A stretch of 61,030 nucleotides of DNA from Hypsibius dujardini (Eukaryota > Tardigrada > Eutardigrada > Parachela > Hypsibiidae), in assembly GCA_001579985.1 (NCBI GenBank), contig LRSR01006219.1, positions 1-61,030 on the forward strand, given 5' to 3'. A program made the position numbers and the translations under genes. How positions within the stretch are numbered: position 1 is the first letter of the stretch; each line of letters begins with the position of its first letter. This document shows, in pieces, positions 20,908 to 31,008 of this stretch. The notes under the pieces were generated by a model. It saw only the letters and a program-made list of their open reading frames with translations. It did not search any database and was not told the origin of the DNA.

Positions 20908-23282
20908 ATGTCTACTCGGAATGCGAGGTCCACGATTACTGTCTCCTCCTTGGTCGTCGTCGTGGTTTCTGTGACGCTGCTGCTTCATCCGGCACAATTG
21001 GATGCGAAATCGTTCACGATCACCCGGGCAGATTTTCCTCGCAGTCAGGTCTTCAAAACCGGTCACTCGGTTAAAACGGTTGATGAAGATCATGTAGAAT
21101 TAGCATCCAATGCTCCTCCGGTGGTCCGACAAGAATTGCTCAGGCAATCGCAAAGCACTGGCTACGTTTTCCGACGGTACTGTCGCACATTTCCAGGTAT
21201 GGACACATGAGGACTAGACAGCTATTAAATAAATCCCAGGATCACCGTAGTCTGGAGCACCAACAAAAATTAAGGGTAACAGACGGACCGACCGACAGAA
21301 AGACAGACAGACAGACAGACAGACAGAGCCAAGCAGTCAGATCTTCAGACAGGCACGTTTTCTACCCAGTCTGTGGCCCAGAAAGTTAAGAATCACATAC
21401 AAGCAGACGAATAGACAGGCAGGCGAACAGGCATCTAGGCAGACAGACATATAGACAAACAAACGGACCGACCGGCAGATAGTCAAAAAGCCAAACAGCC
21501 AGACATTCAGACAGGCATATGAAGTCTACCCTGTTTGTGACCGAGAAAGGGAAGGATCACAGACAAAGAGATGAATATACAGAAAGGTGGACAGACACTC
21601 GGAAAGACAAACAGAGCACAGGACAATTAAGTGATTCTTGTGGTACTGATCGGCGAATTGAAAGTATTATATTCAAGACGGCAATGTGCCAAGAATATGG
21701 GACTATATATGTAGGAGTATATATGCTACAATAGAAGTCCTCATATTTTGCGTACGTCACAGGCTTGTTTCTCTTCGGTGCCTTGTCTCGGAGCCGTTTC
21801 GTTATGGGGCAAACGTGTTGAAACGGGCATGTGACGTACGCAAAATACGAGGACTTCTACTGTAGTAATAAGAGAAGACATGATAATAATCTGTAAGCAA
21901 ACTCACTTTTGCAGATGGGAGAGGTATTTCCACCGTGTGCGACGTTGGGAAGATTTCGGATGTCGAAGCGATGTGGTCACCGGAATCACAAAAACTGCTT
22001 GCGGATGCAAAGGTAAAGTCCACTTGGAAAGTCCACTTCCAAGTTGGAACTTCCGCAGATTCGATACACTCCAAAGTTAGTATCCATTCGCCAGTCGGTT
22101 CGGCTCGCATTTCCGGCCACTAACCTCACTGGAAAAGTGAACGTTATCTTTCCTCCTGACTTCCCAGCATTTTTTGCATTTTGTTAGAATATCCTACTAT
22201 TGCTAATTAATCCCCGCATCGCATTTTTGTGTTGAAAATTGTGGATTGACCGCTGGTGCTGGAATAATGACCATGGGGAACCTGGGGATGCTTGCCTTGT
22301 TGTTTCTTATCGGTACCTCGCTCAGGTCGGAGTCGGAGCTCAATCTCCCTTTCTCTTCGGATTTTTCTCCTCCCCGGCCCAGGCAAACGGAATTGCCGCT
22401 GTGGAGGGCATGTCAGCTCTGGGCACTGGTAAGATTTGTCTTCATTATTTTTTGTCCCATCAACGTGAATTTGCGTGGAATCAAAATCAATCAATCCATC
22501 AAGAACCTGAAGATGAGTACTACACAAGCACCTGAACATGTCCGACGGTGGACGGCATATTTGAACATGAGTCAATCAATACATCAATCAATCAATTGAA
22601 GGAATTTTGATTATTTACAGTGAGAATTGTGAGTACGCGTACATTACCATAATCACGTCTGCAGCAGACGTGAAGGCGAAGAATCAGACAGACAGAGCTG
22701 GCAGGCAGCCATAGACGAAGCCAGTCAGACGGACAGATGTCAATTATTGGTCAATCAACCAGTACAATGCATGGTGGACACTGGACGACAAGTCTCGGAA
22801 ATTATCAAATTGTAAATTTGATTTTCAGTGACGGCGAAAAATATGGCGGCACTGAACGCGCGTCCGATTCTGAATTTCTATAATCAAGGAACTCACAATT
22901 ACGGCCGTAAGTTCCACAACGCCCTACTGGCAAGGTGTCTGTTGGCCGTAGATCTGTCTACCTGGTTGCCTCTATACCTGCCTGCCTGCGCCATCAGGGT
23001 GCCTTTCTGTCTATCTATCTATCTGTCGTTCTGCCTGTTTGCTCGCCCCCTGTCTACATCTCTGTACTGTATGTCTGTCTCGCTGTCACATCTTGTCTGT
23101 GGTTGTAAGGCACATTGAGGAATTGTTTTTCCTCTTCCGGAACAGCGGTTACGTACACGGGTGAAAATCACAACGCCGCCGTGCAATCCGCGCCCACCCC
23201 ATTGCCTCCACCGGCCGGGTACGTGTGGGCTCCCACTGGATATCACCTCGTGCCGCTCCCCAACCCTAAGGGAGCACACTAA
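20908..23282 (+). CDS. Unrecognised secreted protein, five exons (intact copy)
   Basis: Exons 20908-21196, 21915-22012, 22326-22428, 22829-22906, 23146-23282; phases 1, 0, 1, 1 agree; 234 aa. Not a family I recognise. Residues about 9-32 form a hydrophobic Val/Leu-rich signal peptide ending PAQLDA, followed by FTITRADFPRSQ. Exon 1 ends RRYCRTFP. Exon 2 is acidic and polar (WSPESQKLLADAK). Exon 3 is hydrophobic and Ala/Gly-rich (QSPFLFGFFSSPAQANG). The end is Pro/Tyr-rich (PPPAGYVWAPTGYHLVPLPN, then PKGAH). Only three Cys follow the signal. The exon 3 acceptor (CTCAG at 22321-22325, after a pyrimidine tract) is supported because the two copies differ in length just upstream of it but agree in frame after it. 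It is inferred to be secreted. An alternative start at ATG 22267 would give another short signal-like ORF. Confidence 0.68.
21729..21862. mobile_element. 134-bp MITE with TA target duplication (filled site)
   Basis: Termini CAATAGAAGTCCTCATATTT and, reverse strand, CAGTAGAAGTCCTCGTATTT; arms extend to GCGTACGTCAC. TA at 21727-21728 and 21863-21864. Unit 1 has the empty site GCGCTAGTAATAAG at 12297-12310. Lies in intron 1 of the secreted-protein gene. Confidence 0.88.
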
Positions 23283-23410
23283 CCGGATCGCCAGTGGATG
23301 GTCATACAAAAGATTCGATTGTGTGCTTGGCGTTATTCTGTCACCTTTTCGAATTTCTGTCGGAAAAGTCCTTGAGGGTGATATCGTACAAGTATGATGT
23401 CAAAACTGTA

Positions 23411-23609
23411 TTTCGGCTCACCCTCCAGTTGGTCGATAAATCGGCTCACTCATGGGTTTCTCTATGAAGGCAGGTGCTTGATTGTTTGATTTTCTGCACT
23501 ATATCCTAGTATACTATAGACTTTCTGGAAATCACACAATCAAGCACCTACCATCGAACAGAAACCCATGAATAAGCCGATTTATCGACAAGTGGAGGGT
23601 GAGCCGAAA
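23411..23609. mobile_element. 199-bp inverted-repeat element flanked by TA
   Basis: Arms TTTCGGCTCACCCTCC / GGAGGGTGAGCCGAAA continue through GTCGATAAATCGGCT and CATGGGTTTC. TA on both sides. Unit 1 keeps only a scrap of the left arm (about 14363-14395), so it entered before the duplication and was eroded there. Confidence 0.82.
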
Positions 23610-23896
23610 TACAAACTTCTCCTCATACTTCAGCTTCCTTACTAATTCCTCTTTAGTAGCAGATCTGTTCGCAAATGAATAGTTTTAGTTGTTTTATGGT
23701 TAGTTCTGACACAGGCCCATTGTTCAAGAAAATGCCATGGAGAGATGATCCGATCCGATATTTTTATTTTAAATTCATCATTTAAAAAAATGTGTTTTTA
23801 AAAGATTAAAGGATATTCAACTTATGCCGCAACATAATATTTCTTTTAAATTTAGTTTTTGAATTCAAAATTGATATATAAGCAACACTATTTTTC

Positions 23897-24365
23897 CAGT
23901 AAAGAAGGCCCTGGACACTTTGTTGAAAATGACTAGAATCTAAAATAGTAGTCCGGTGGATGTAAAAAGCAGCACCAATTGGTCGCGACAGAACTGCAAC
24001 TTTTATTCGCTATTATTAACTCGCTGCTGGATTCGCGAAGCGGTCTGTCGTGCCAAGACGTAATGCCACCAGTAAACAAACCCCGACAGCACCACCGAAC
24101 TCGCAAACGAACATCCGCTAAAAATACTGAAATCTCTTTCCGGCACCATACGTACCGGAAGAACGAGAGCCGCAAACTCGAACTGGAAGAGGCCGGACCG
24201 CGGATGGAAATGAAGCTGTACCAAATCAAGCTCGGCACGATCGACCAACTGGACGCCGCTGACTCGGAATGGCAGCTGAAGCCGTACATGAACACGGCGA
24301 AGAAGCGCCGCTTCCTCAGCGACGACCCTGGCTTCTTGGCAGCAGAGACGACACCGTTTGTCTGA
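23897..24365 (+). pseudogene. JTB/IMP4 chimera formed by deletion
   Basis: 23897-23925 is an IMP4 exon-2 scrap. 24000-24131 is the JTB 3' end in reverse orientation, and 24132-24365 is IMP4 exon 3 from the FRHHTYRKNE segment to its stop, in forward orientation. The join (ACTGAAAT|CTCTTTCCGG) corresponds to about 15300 joined to about 17338 of unit 1. A continuous 128-codon open frame (23979-24365) reads antisense JTB into sense IMP4 and ends FLAAETTPFV. It has no known promoter and is probably non-functional. Confidence 0.85.
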
Positions 24366-24449
24366 GAGTACAAGAACTGGACGCGGCCGAAGCGGTGGTG
24401 TGTGTTGCACGCAGCCTCCGAACGACTTCTTTGCTCTGAGGGACTTTTG

Positions 24450-24866
24450 ACTGGCCAATTTTGTCGAAATAACAACTGTTGTTTCACTATGTGTCTCAAA
24501 CAACTGACACCGATCGAGACAAGGGCAGATGGGTGTGGTCCGTCCGGATCTACCCGAATACTATTTCCGAGGTAATAATAAAGAATACTTTATCTCTATT
24601 TCTACCTGAAATTCTGAGAAAATGTATGTTTGAGTCTTGGGTTAAAGGCGGTTGTTAGCTGTGCACTCTCTGCTGACAATTTTCCACCTGAGGTGGTGAG
24701 TTGGAAAACTTTGCTGATTGATTTGGCACACTGTAGTATTATTAATAATACTAATATTTCTGTATTACTAGTATTACTAATATTTCTGGATTACTAATAT
24801 TACTAGTATTATTCGTATTTCTAGTATTACTAGTATTACTAATATTTCTGTATTACTAGTATTACT
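24450..24866. repeat. Secreted-gene upstream copy and TATTACTAG minisatellite
   Basis: 24450-24720 repeats the sequence upstream of the secreted-protein gene without any exon. 24733-24866 is a run of TATTACTAGTATTTCTG-type units with palindromic CTAGTATTACTAG words. Confidence 0.75.
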
Positions 24867-25147
24867 AGCACACTGCGATAATACTAGTATTTCTGGAACA
24901 GTTATTCCCAGTTACAAGCGCTTCGATTGCATCGCAACAATATTGTCCAGTTGCAACCGGTTAAAATTTTTAAATGCAGAAATCTGATTGAAATAATAGA
25001 TATCGTTACTTTTTTTAAGCATATAATCATGGCAAATCGATATTTAAAATACAATTTTCAGCAATGTAATTGCCTTTGTATATTCTAGTTTTGCTAGGAA
25101 TTTTGTTTTAGCTAGCGCTTACATTGTTATTAAAAAATGTTACCTAC

Positions 25148-25250
25148 AGCTGTGGCACGATTTCTCGACGAAAAACGTTAATCGGAACACATTTATTATG
25201 CCGGTATTCCGATTAACGTTTTTCGTCGAGAAATCGTGCCACGGCTTTAG
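25148..25250. mobile_element. 103-bp element with a perfect 36-bp hairpin, TA-flanked
   Basis: 25153-25188 and 25207-25242 are exact reverse complements (GTGGCACGATTTCTCGACGA ...), with an 18-base loop. Outer arms are imperfect (CAGCT / GGCTTTAG). TA flanks at 25146-25147 and 25251-25252. Confidence 0.88.
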
Positions 25251-25628
25251 TAGTAAACGAAGTATAGGGTTTATAGCACTTGAATATATTTTGAGTATAT
25301 TTTAAATGGTCCAGCAAGAGACTTTATTTGCTTGTGATTCGTCCATTTAGGTCCCCTTTTTCATTGGCGAGTTCGATATTTTTGATTGACGCACAAGTGA
25401 CGCTGTCCAAACGCTGCCACTAGACTACCTGCACTGCTGAGCGCACTCATTCACAAATGACCACCAGAATACGCCCGCGTCCGCCAGACGGAACGGGGCG
25501 TGGCCAACTTTACGGTTTGTCTGAATTGACTAGCCACAAACCTCCTCGTTCAGCCAATCAAAAACGACCATAATACTTCCCATAAAACCGTCAATCAATC
25601 AATCTAGCAAATCGAGCTGGACCGGATA

Positions 25629-25990
25629 TTTAATTGAACGTGGCGCCACAATCGATTTTATATTTCCGACCCGTTGGATCGATTTCTCTCTGGACCTCTG
25701 GATCGATGAGAGTCAGGGACCGATCCTTTTTCAATTCAACCTGGCAAATTTTTACCTGGAAGCCAGGTGAATATTAATAGCGGTCGGAAGCGCACTACTT
25801 TTTTTCATGGAATTCAGAACGCTTTGGAAAGGAGGATTTTTTTGAAAGAAAAGCCCTTTTTTCGCTCAACAGATTGTCCCAAAAATCCGGGCTTTTAGCC
25901 TTTCTTTCTAAATTCACTTTTTAGACTTGATTCAATTGAATTATTTGGTTTCGAGCTTTTTCGCCTGTAATAAATCACAAAGACATCAAA
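25629..25990. promoter_or_regulatory. BBS2 upstream region
   Basis: Unique sequence between the end of the duplication and the BBS2 start. I looked for an RFX X-box typical of ciliary genes and did not find a convincing one. Confidence 0.45.
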
Positions 25991-27419
25991 ATGTTGCGAG
26001 CAATGTACGATCTGCAGCTGCAGCACATGATCCGGCCGGGTCGGGCAGTCGTCGGCGAATTCACCGAGGGGGAAATGTATTTGGCCGCGGCAAATATGGC
26101 CAACAAGGTGAGGAATGACTCATGAGAGAGTTTCGGGGATTTTATTAACGGGTCCTTGATTTATTGATTGGGGTTTAAGTTGGTGCCTGTTTCAATTGAT
26201 TGATGGCTTGATTTGCCAGTAACTGACACGCATTGATGTCGTTCGATTGATTGATTGATTGGTTGATTTGCTGGCAACTGACACGCATTGATGTCGTTCG
26301 ATTGATTGATTGGTTGATTTGCTGGCAGCTGTCACGCATTGATGTTGTTCGATTGATTGATTGGTTGCTTCCCTAGCGTTCTCTGTTCACAAACAAATAG
26401 AAGGTGAAGACTGAATAATCCCGGTTTTGATGGAAATGATTGAAGTATTAGTTCCTGTGGTTGATTGTTGAGTTAATTATTTTGCTTGAGTTGCGCGGTT
26501 GATTGACAGGTTAATTTGATTGGCTGTATTGTACTACTAGTCTAGTACCATGCGCTCTGGTCATTGATCAAGCTGGATGCTTTATTGGGTTTTTCAGACT
26601 TTTTTTGAGTACATAAGAAAATTGAAAATGAAACTTTATTTGATCTGTAGCGAATCTAAACATTGGTTGCTTCGATTGATTGTTGATTGTTGAGTTGATT
26701 ATTTTGCCTGACTTGTACGGTTGATTGATCACTTGGCTGGTTCATATCTTAATACTTTCCGTCGATTGATTGATCACTTGGTTGGTTAATATCTCAATAC
26801 TTTCCGTCGATTGATTGATCACTTGGTGGGTTAATATCTAAATAATTTCCATTGGTTCAGCGAGATTCATTACTGTCTGTTGGGTCCTTAATTTTATAGG
26901 TAGTAATCAGCAAGCTACCGGCCTTTTCTGCCTACGCCTCACGCATCGTGCCTACCAAAGAAAGCCTCCAGATTCTGAACATCAACCAGACAATCACGGC
27001 CTTAGCGGTGGGAAGGTTCACGTCGGATGCCGCGACCGACCTGTTGTTCATCGGCACGCCCACCGAGCTCGTGGTCTATGACGTGCCCCAAAATCGGGAA
27101 GTTTTTCGGAAATCGGTAATCTTCTTCAAAGTGTAAAAATAATCTTGACCGTCAAGGGGGAAGGGCTAATTATTTTGTTTTCTGTTCCGTTTAGACCACC
27201 GGCGGAGCTAGCAGCATCGCCGTGGGGAAAACCGGGCGGATAAAAAAGACCCTCGCCATTGTCGGAGGAGAGAGTGCCTTGCAGGGGTTCGATGAGGATG
27301 GGAATGAACCGTTGTGGACGATAACGGGTGATAATGTCGCTGTCCTCGTGCTCTTCGATGTCAATAAAGACGGTCAGGTTGAGGTACGAAAGTTCGGGAC
27401 GGTGAAGCGAGTAATGAAC

Positions 27420-27472
<53 letters not shown>

Positions 27473-27478
27473 GCCTGA

Positions 27479-27516
<38 letters not shown>

Positions 27517-30500
27517 ATTGGTCGGTTTGTCTGACAGGCAGTGACCGTCTCTCTTTCAGGTGATTGCAGGCTGTGATGACCACCAAATCCGCGTCTTCCG
27601 GGAAACGGAACAAATCTTTTCCATGAGCGAAACCGACAAGATCGTCTCGCTCGCCGTTCTGAAGGATCAAAATTTCGTTTACGGTCTCGCCAACGGCACG
27701 GTCGGCGTGTACGAGCAGTATGAACGGCGATGGCGAGTCAAGTCGAAGAGCAAACCGCTGGCCGTTTTGGGCTTCGATGTCACCGGGGACGGCGAGCCGG
27801 AAATTCTGTGCGGCTGGGCCAGCGGGAAGGTTGGAGGATAAGCTTACTGCTGCCCTGATTTCTCATTTGGAATTAAATTGAATTTGTCGGCTTTTAAGCC
27901 GTGTTTTTTTTTCTTTCGGGTCGTTGCAGTTTGAGATTCGTGATCGGTTCAGCGGGAACCTCCTCTTCAAGTACCAGATGGACGACCCCATTGCTCAGAT
28001 CCTCGAGGTGGACGATCCACGGAATCATCACGAAAAATATATTTTGGTCGCTACCGCCGAGGGTGATGGTAGGTTTTTCAAACAGTCTGGAAAACAAATC
28101 GAAACTGTAAATAAAAATTGTTAGATCTGATCATTTCTGATTTTTTTTTTCATTTTTAAATTTTTTTTTAGAAATGTTTTTTAGAATTTTTTTTTAATGA
28201 CGCCCTGTCGTGTTTCTTCAGTGAAAGCCTTCGCCGTGGAGGACAGCACATCGAAGGAGTACACAGTGACCTTCCTGCAAGACGGCCAATCTCACGACAT
28301 GCTGACCGTCGACGGGGAAGGCAACAGTAAGGTCGTGCCTGTGAAGCCGGATGCTGAGGACGGTGAGAGCGTCGCCTCGGTAGCGAACATTCCGCAACCC
28401 TTGTCCCGTGAAGATTCCGTGTATGACTGGTCCACTGTGCCGGATAACGTGGAAGTCTACATTGACGTGGAACCCAATCTGGGCAATCCGAACTACTTTT
28501 TGAATCGTAACTTGCCCAGCGGGAAAGCCAGTGCCTTGCCTGCTGATATGGATGTCTACGTGAGGAAGGATGACGGGAGCATGGATGGCAGGATTGGGTT
28601 GCCGAATCTTTTTGACAAGGTTTGAGCTAGGTCTGGACAGACTTATCGGCAGACAATCGATGAGGTAGACAGACAGGAAGGCAGAAAGACAGGCACACAG
28701 ACGACAAACAGATAGGCAGACAGGCAGACAGACAGACAGGCAGACAAGCAGACAGGCAGACAAGCAGACAGGCAGGCAGACAGACAGACTGGCAGGCAGA
28801 TTGGCAGGCAGACTGGCCTACAGACTGGTAGATAGGCAGACCAGTTAAAACCGGTCGATGTTTTTGCAGCCGTCTTTGAAGTTCACCATTCGGACAAGCG
28901 ATGCAGCATACAAAATCCCAGGAGTGGTGATTTTTACTGAAGGTGTATTCTCCGGGGAGAGCTATTATCAGTATGCCTCTTTTAACTGCTTAGAATCCTT
29001 GACGCCGGTGACTGAAATTTGTGTTCCAGTGACAGGCTAAACTGACTCTTTTTGTGCCTTGCAGTCATCCACCGGAAAGGCTCGTCACAAATGTGGTCCA
29101 ATTTCCGGTTACGATTCCGAAGAACTTGCCGGTCGATATGTTCATTACCATAATGGCTGGTCAGACAAATAGGTAACTCATGGTCTAGTAAAATTGGCAC
29201 TGAATTGATTCATAACGATATTATTTGCCTGGCTGTTTTCTATCTGCCTGCCTGCCTGCCTGCCTACCTGCCTGTTTGCTTGCCTGCCTGCCTATCTGCC
29301 TGGCTGGCTGGCTGCCTGTCTGTCTGTCTCTCAAGTTGTCTGTCTGTTCGTTTTGCCTGCTTGCTTGTCCGCTTTTGTGCTTGTCTCCCTGATTGACAGC
29401 AAATGCTTTGACAGCCTATCTGGCTGGCTGAAAGGCGCTGCTGTGCTCGCTCACGGCATACTGAAACTGTGTTTGTTCGATCTCCAGGAAGTTTTACTAT
29501 TGTCACGGAGAGCTGATACGCATGAAGCGGTTCGCGATGTACTACCACTTGTCCACGCCTGGAACCACAACGGCAGCTCCCACTTCACCAGCACCTCCGC
29601 CGGAAGGCTTCGTCGCCTTCAAAGTGCAGGAACGAATCAATCGGGTACGAGGGTGTGCAGTGCAGGCCCTCAACCGATCAATCATCCATGAAGCACATTA
29701 TTTTTTCTGGATTAAGAGCATGCCTGAGCTGCAGCTTATGTTTCGCGATAGTTCTTTCTGTGGGCGTCGGAGAACTTTTTCCTCCGCGGCGACATCAAGG
29801 CATCCGGCGACCAAAACGGCGGCTCGCTGGCGTTCGTAAGTCTGCGGGATGGAGAGCAGCTAGTGATCAGGATGACGTCTGCCGGTGAAGTATGTCGGCG
29901 GAGAGGTTCCTTTGTTTTGATGAGTGGTATTTTTCACAGCGAGTGAAGGGAAGCCGTGTGTCTTACTTTCTGATTTTGGTGTCTACTACTAGATTACGGT
30001 GATGACAGACAGTATTGACACGGCCGGTGACGTGGTGGAGAGTTTGGCGGACGGACTGACGCTGAAGCACGTGGAATCCCACGCGCACTTCCCCAAGGCG
30101 TATGATGGCCTTCTGAATGTCTTCTCACAGGTTGGAAGACTGATGAATGTATCAGACAGAGAGACAGAGAGACAGACAGACAGACAGACCGACAGACAGA
30201 CAGACAGACAGCCAGGCAGCCAGGCAGACAGACAGACAAATAAAACAGCAGAAATTGACAGAGACGAAGATCCCAGCTGATATGCAAGAGCTCTTTCTTG
30301 TAGTTGGATGAGTTCCAGACGAATCGCCAACGCCAGATTGCAGACATTGCCGACCGTGGGGCGGGTATTCGAGCTATGCTGATGAAGGCGGAAGAGTGCA
30401 AGACACTGGAAACATGGTATGCTTTGGTCCATAACCTGTTTTTATAAGGAAGCGTATGAAACTGTGAACGGAACGCGTACTGACAGGTGTCTTCCGTTCT

Positions 30501-30747
30501 CGTAGGCCAGAGGTGAAGAAGTATTATATGGAGCTGCATAACCAGAATAAGAGCATCCTGGGCGACTTTCGAGTGCAAATTGAGGCGCATCAAAAGTTCA
30601 CGGCCAGTCTGAAGTCAGTCAGCCAGTTGATTGATAAGGCTGCACGACTACGAGGTGAGATAGTTTGTCTTTGTGTCTGTCAGTCTGTCCATCGGCCTGC
30701 TTGTTTGTCTGTTTGTCTGTTTGTCTGTCTGCCTGTCTGTTGCTGCC

Positions 30748-30793
<46 letters not shown>

Positions 30794-31008
30794 CATGTCT
30801 ACATGTCTGCTTGTGCGTCTGTCTGTTTGTCTGTCTGTCTGCTTGCCCGCCTGCATGTTTGCCTGCCTGGCGACCACTGCTTCTTTTGTGATGTTCTCAT
30901 TTTCCAGTTGGTACACCAAAATCGGACCTCTTCAGCAAGTGCCGACTCGCCGTACAAAGCCGTGACGTACAGCTTTTAGTCCGTCTCATGGAATTTGGTG
31001 CCAGCTGA
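25991..31008 (+). CDS. BBS2: Bardet-Biedl syndrome 2 protein (BBSome subunit)
   Basis: Fourteen exons: 25991-26107, 26900-27115, 27195-27383, 27560-27829, 27930-28068, 28222-28619, 28870-28970, 29065-29172, 29488-29644, 29752-29889, 29993-30130, 30304-30416, 30506-30654, 30908-31008. Complete, 777 aa (human 721). Residues 1 to about 330 form the beta-propeller (LNINQTITAL, IVGG..ALQGF, WTITGDNV, DVNKDGQVEV, LANGTVGVYE, GWASGK). A non-conserved acidic insert fills exon 6. The GAE-type and helical C-terminal parts follow (IFTEGVFSGES, ITVMTDSIDTAGD, SRDVQLLVRLMEFGAS). BBS2 is a core BBSome subunit that moves membrane cargo in cilia, so the animal has ciliated cells. Introns carry CTGT/CAGA arrays at 27419-27530, 28660-28830, 29226-29370, 30160-30240 and 30660-30870. 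Confidence 0.95.
26205..26850. repeat. TGAT-seeded minisatellites in BBS2 intron 1
   Basis: 26205-26370: three units of about 58-62 bp built on GACACGCATTGATGTCGTTC plus TTGATTGATTGG. 26730-26850: three units of about 51 bp built on AATACTTTCCGTCGATTGAT plus CACTTGG. Both are direct repeats. Confidence 0.85.

Larger units (their letters stand above)
19221..25628. repeat. Segmental duplication, unit 2
   Basis: Second copy of 10306-19209, directly abutting it. The join at 19206-19225 places the end of the unit (GAGCTGGACCGGATA) next to its start (GTTGATCAATCAAGCTTATT). Relative to unit 1 it lacks the JTB 5' part through IMP4 exon 2 (about 2 kb) and the exon-1 fragment, and it has gained insertions at 19574-19992, 21729-21862 and about 25066-25520. 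Confidence 0.85.

Noticed and set aside
22267-22428. Separate small secreted gene starting at ATG 22267
   Set aside because: The copies are out of frame with each other upstream of the CTCAG/CTTCAG at 22325/13346 but in frame after it, which fits intron then acceptor better than coding sequence.
25629-25990. RFX X-box upstream of BBS2
   Set aside because: No sequence close enough to the imperfect palindrome GTNRCC-N-RGYAAC was seen.
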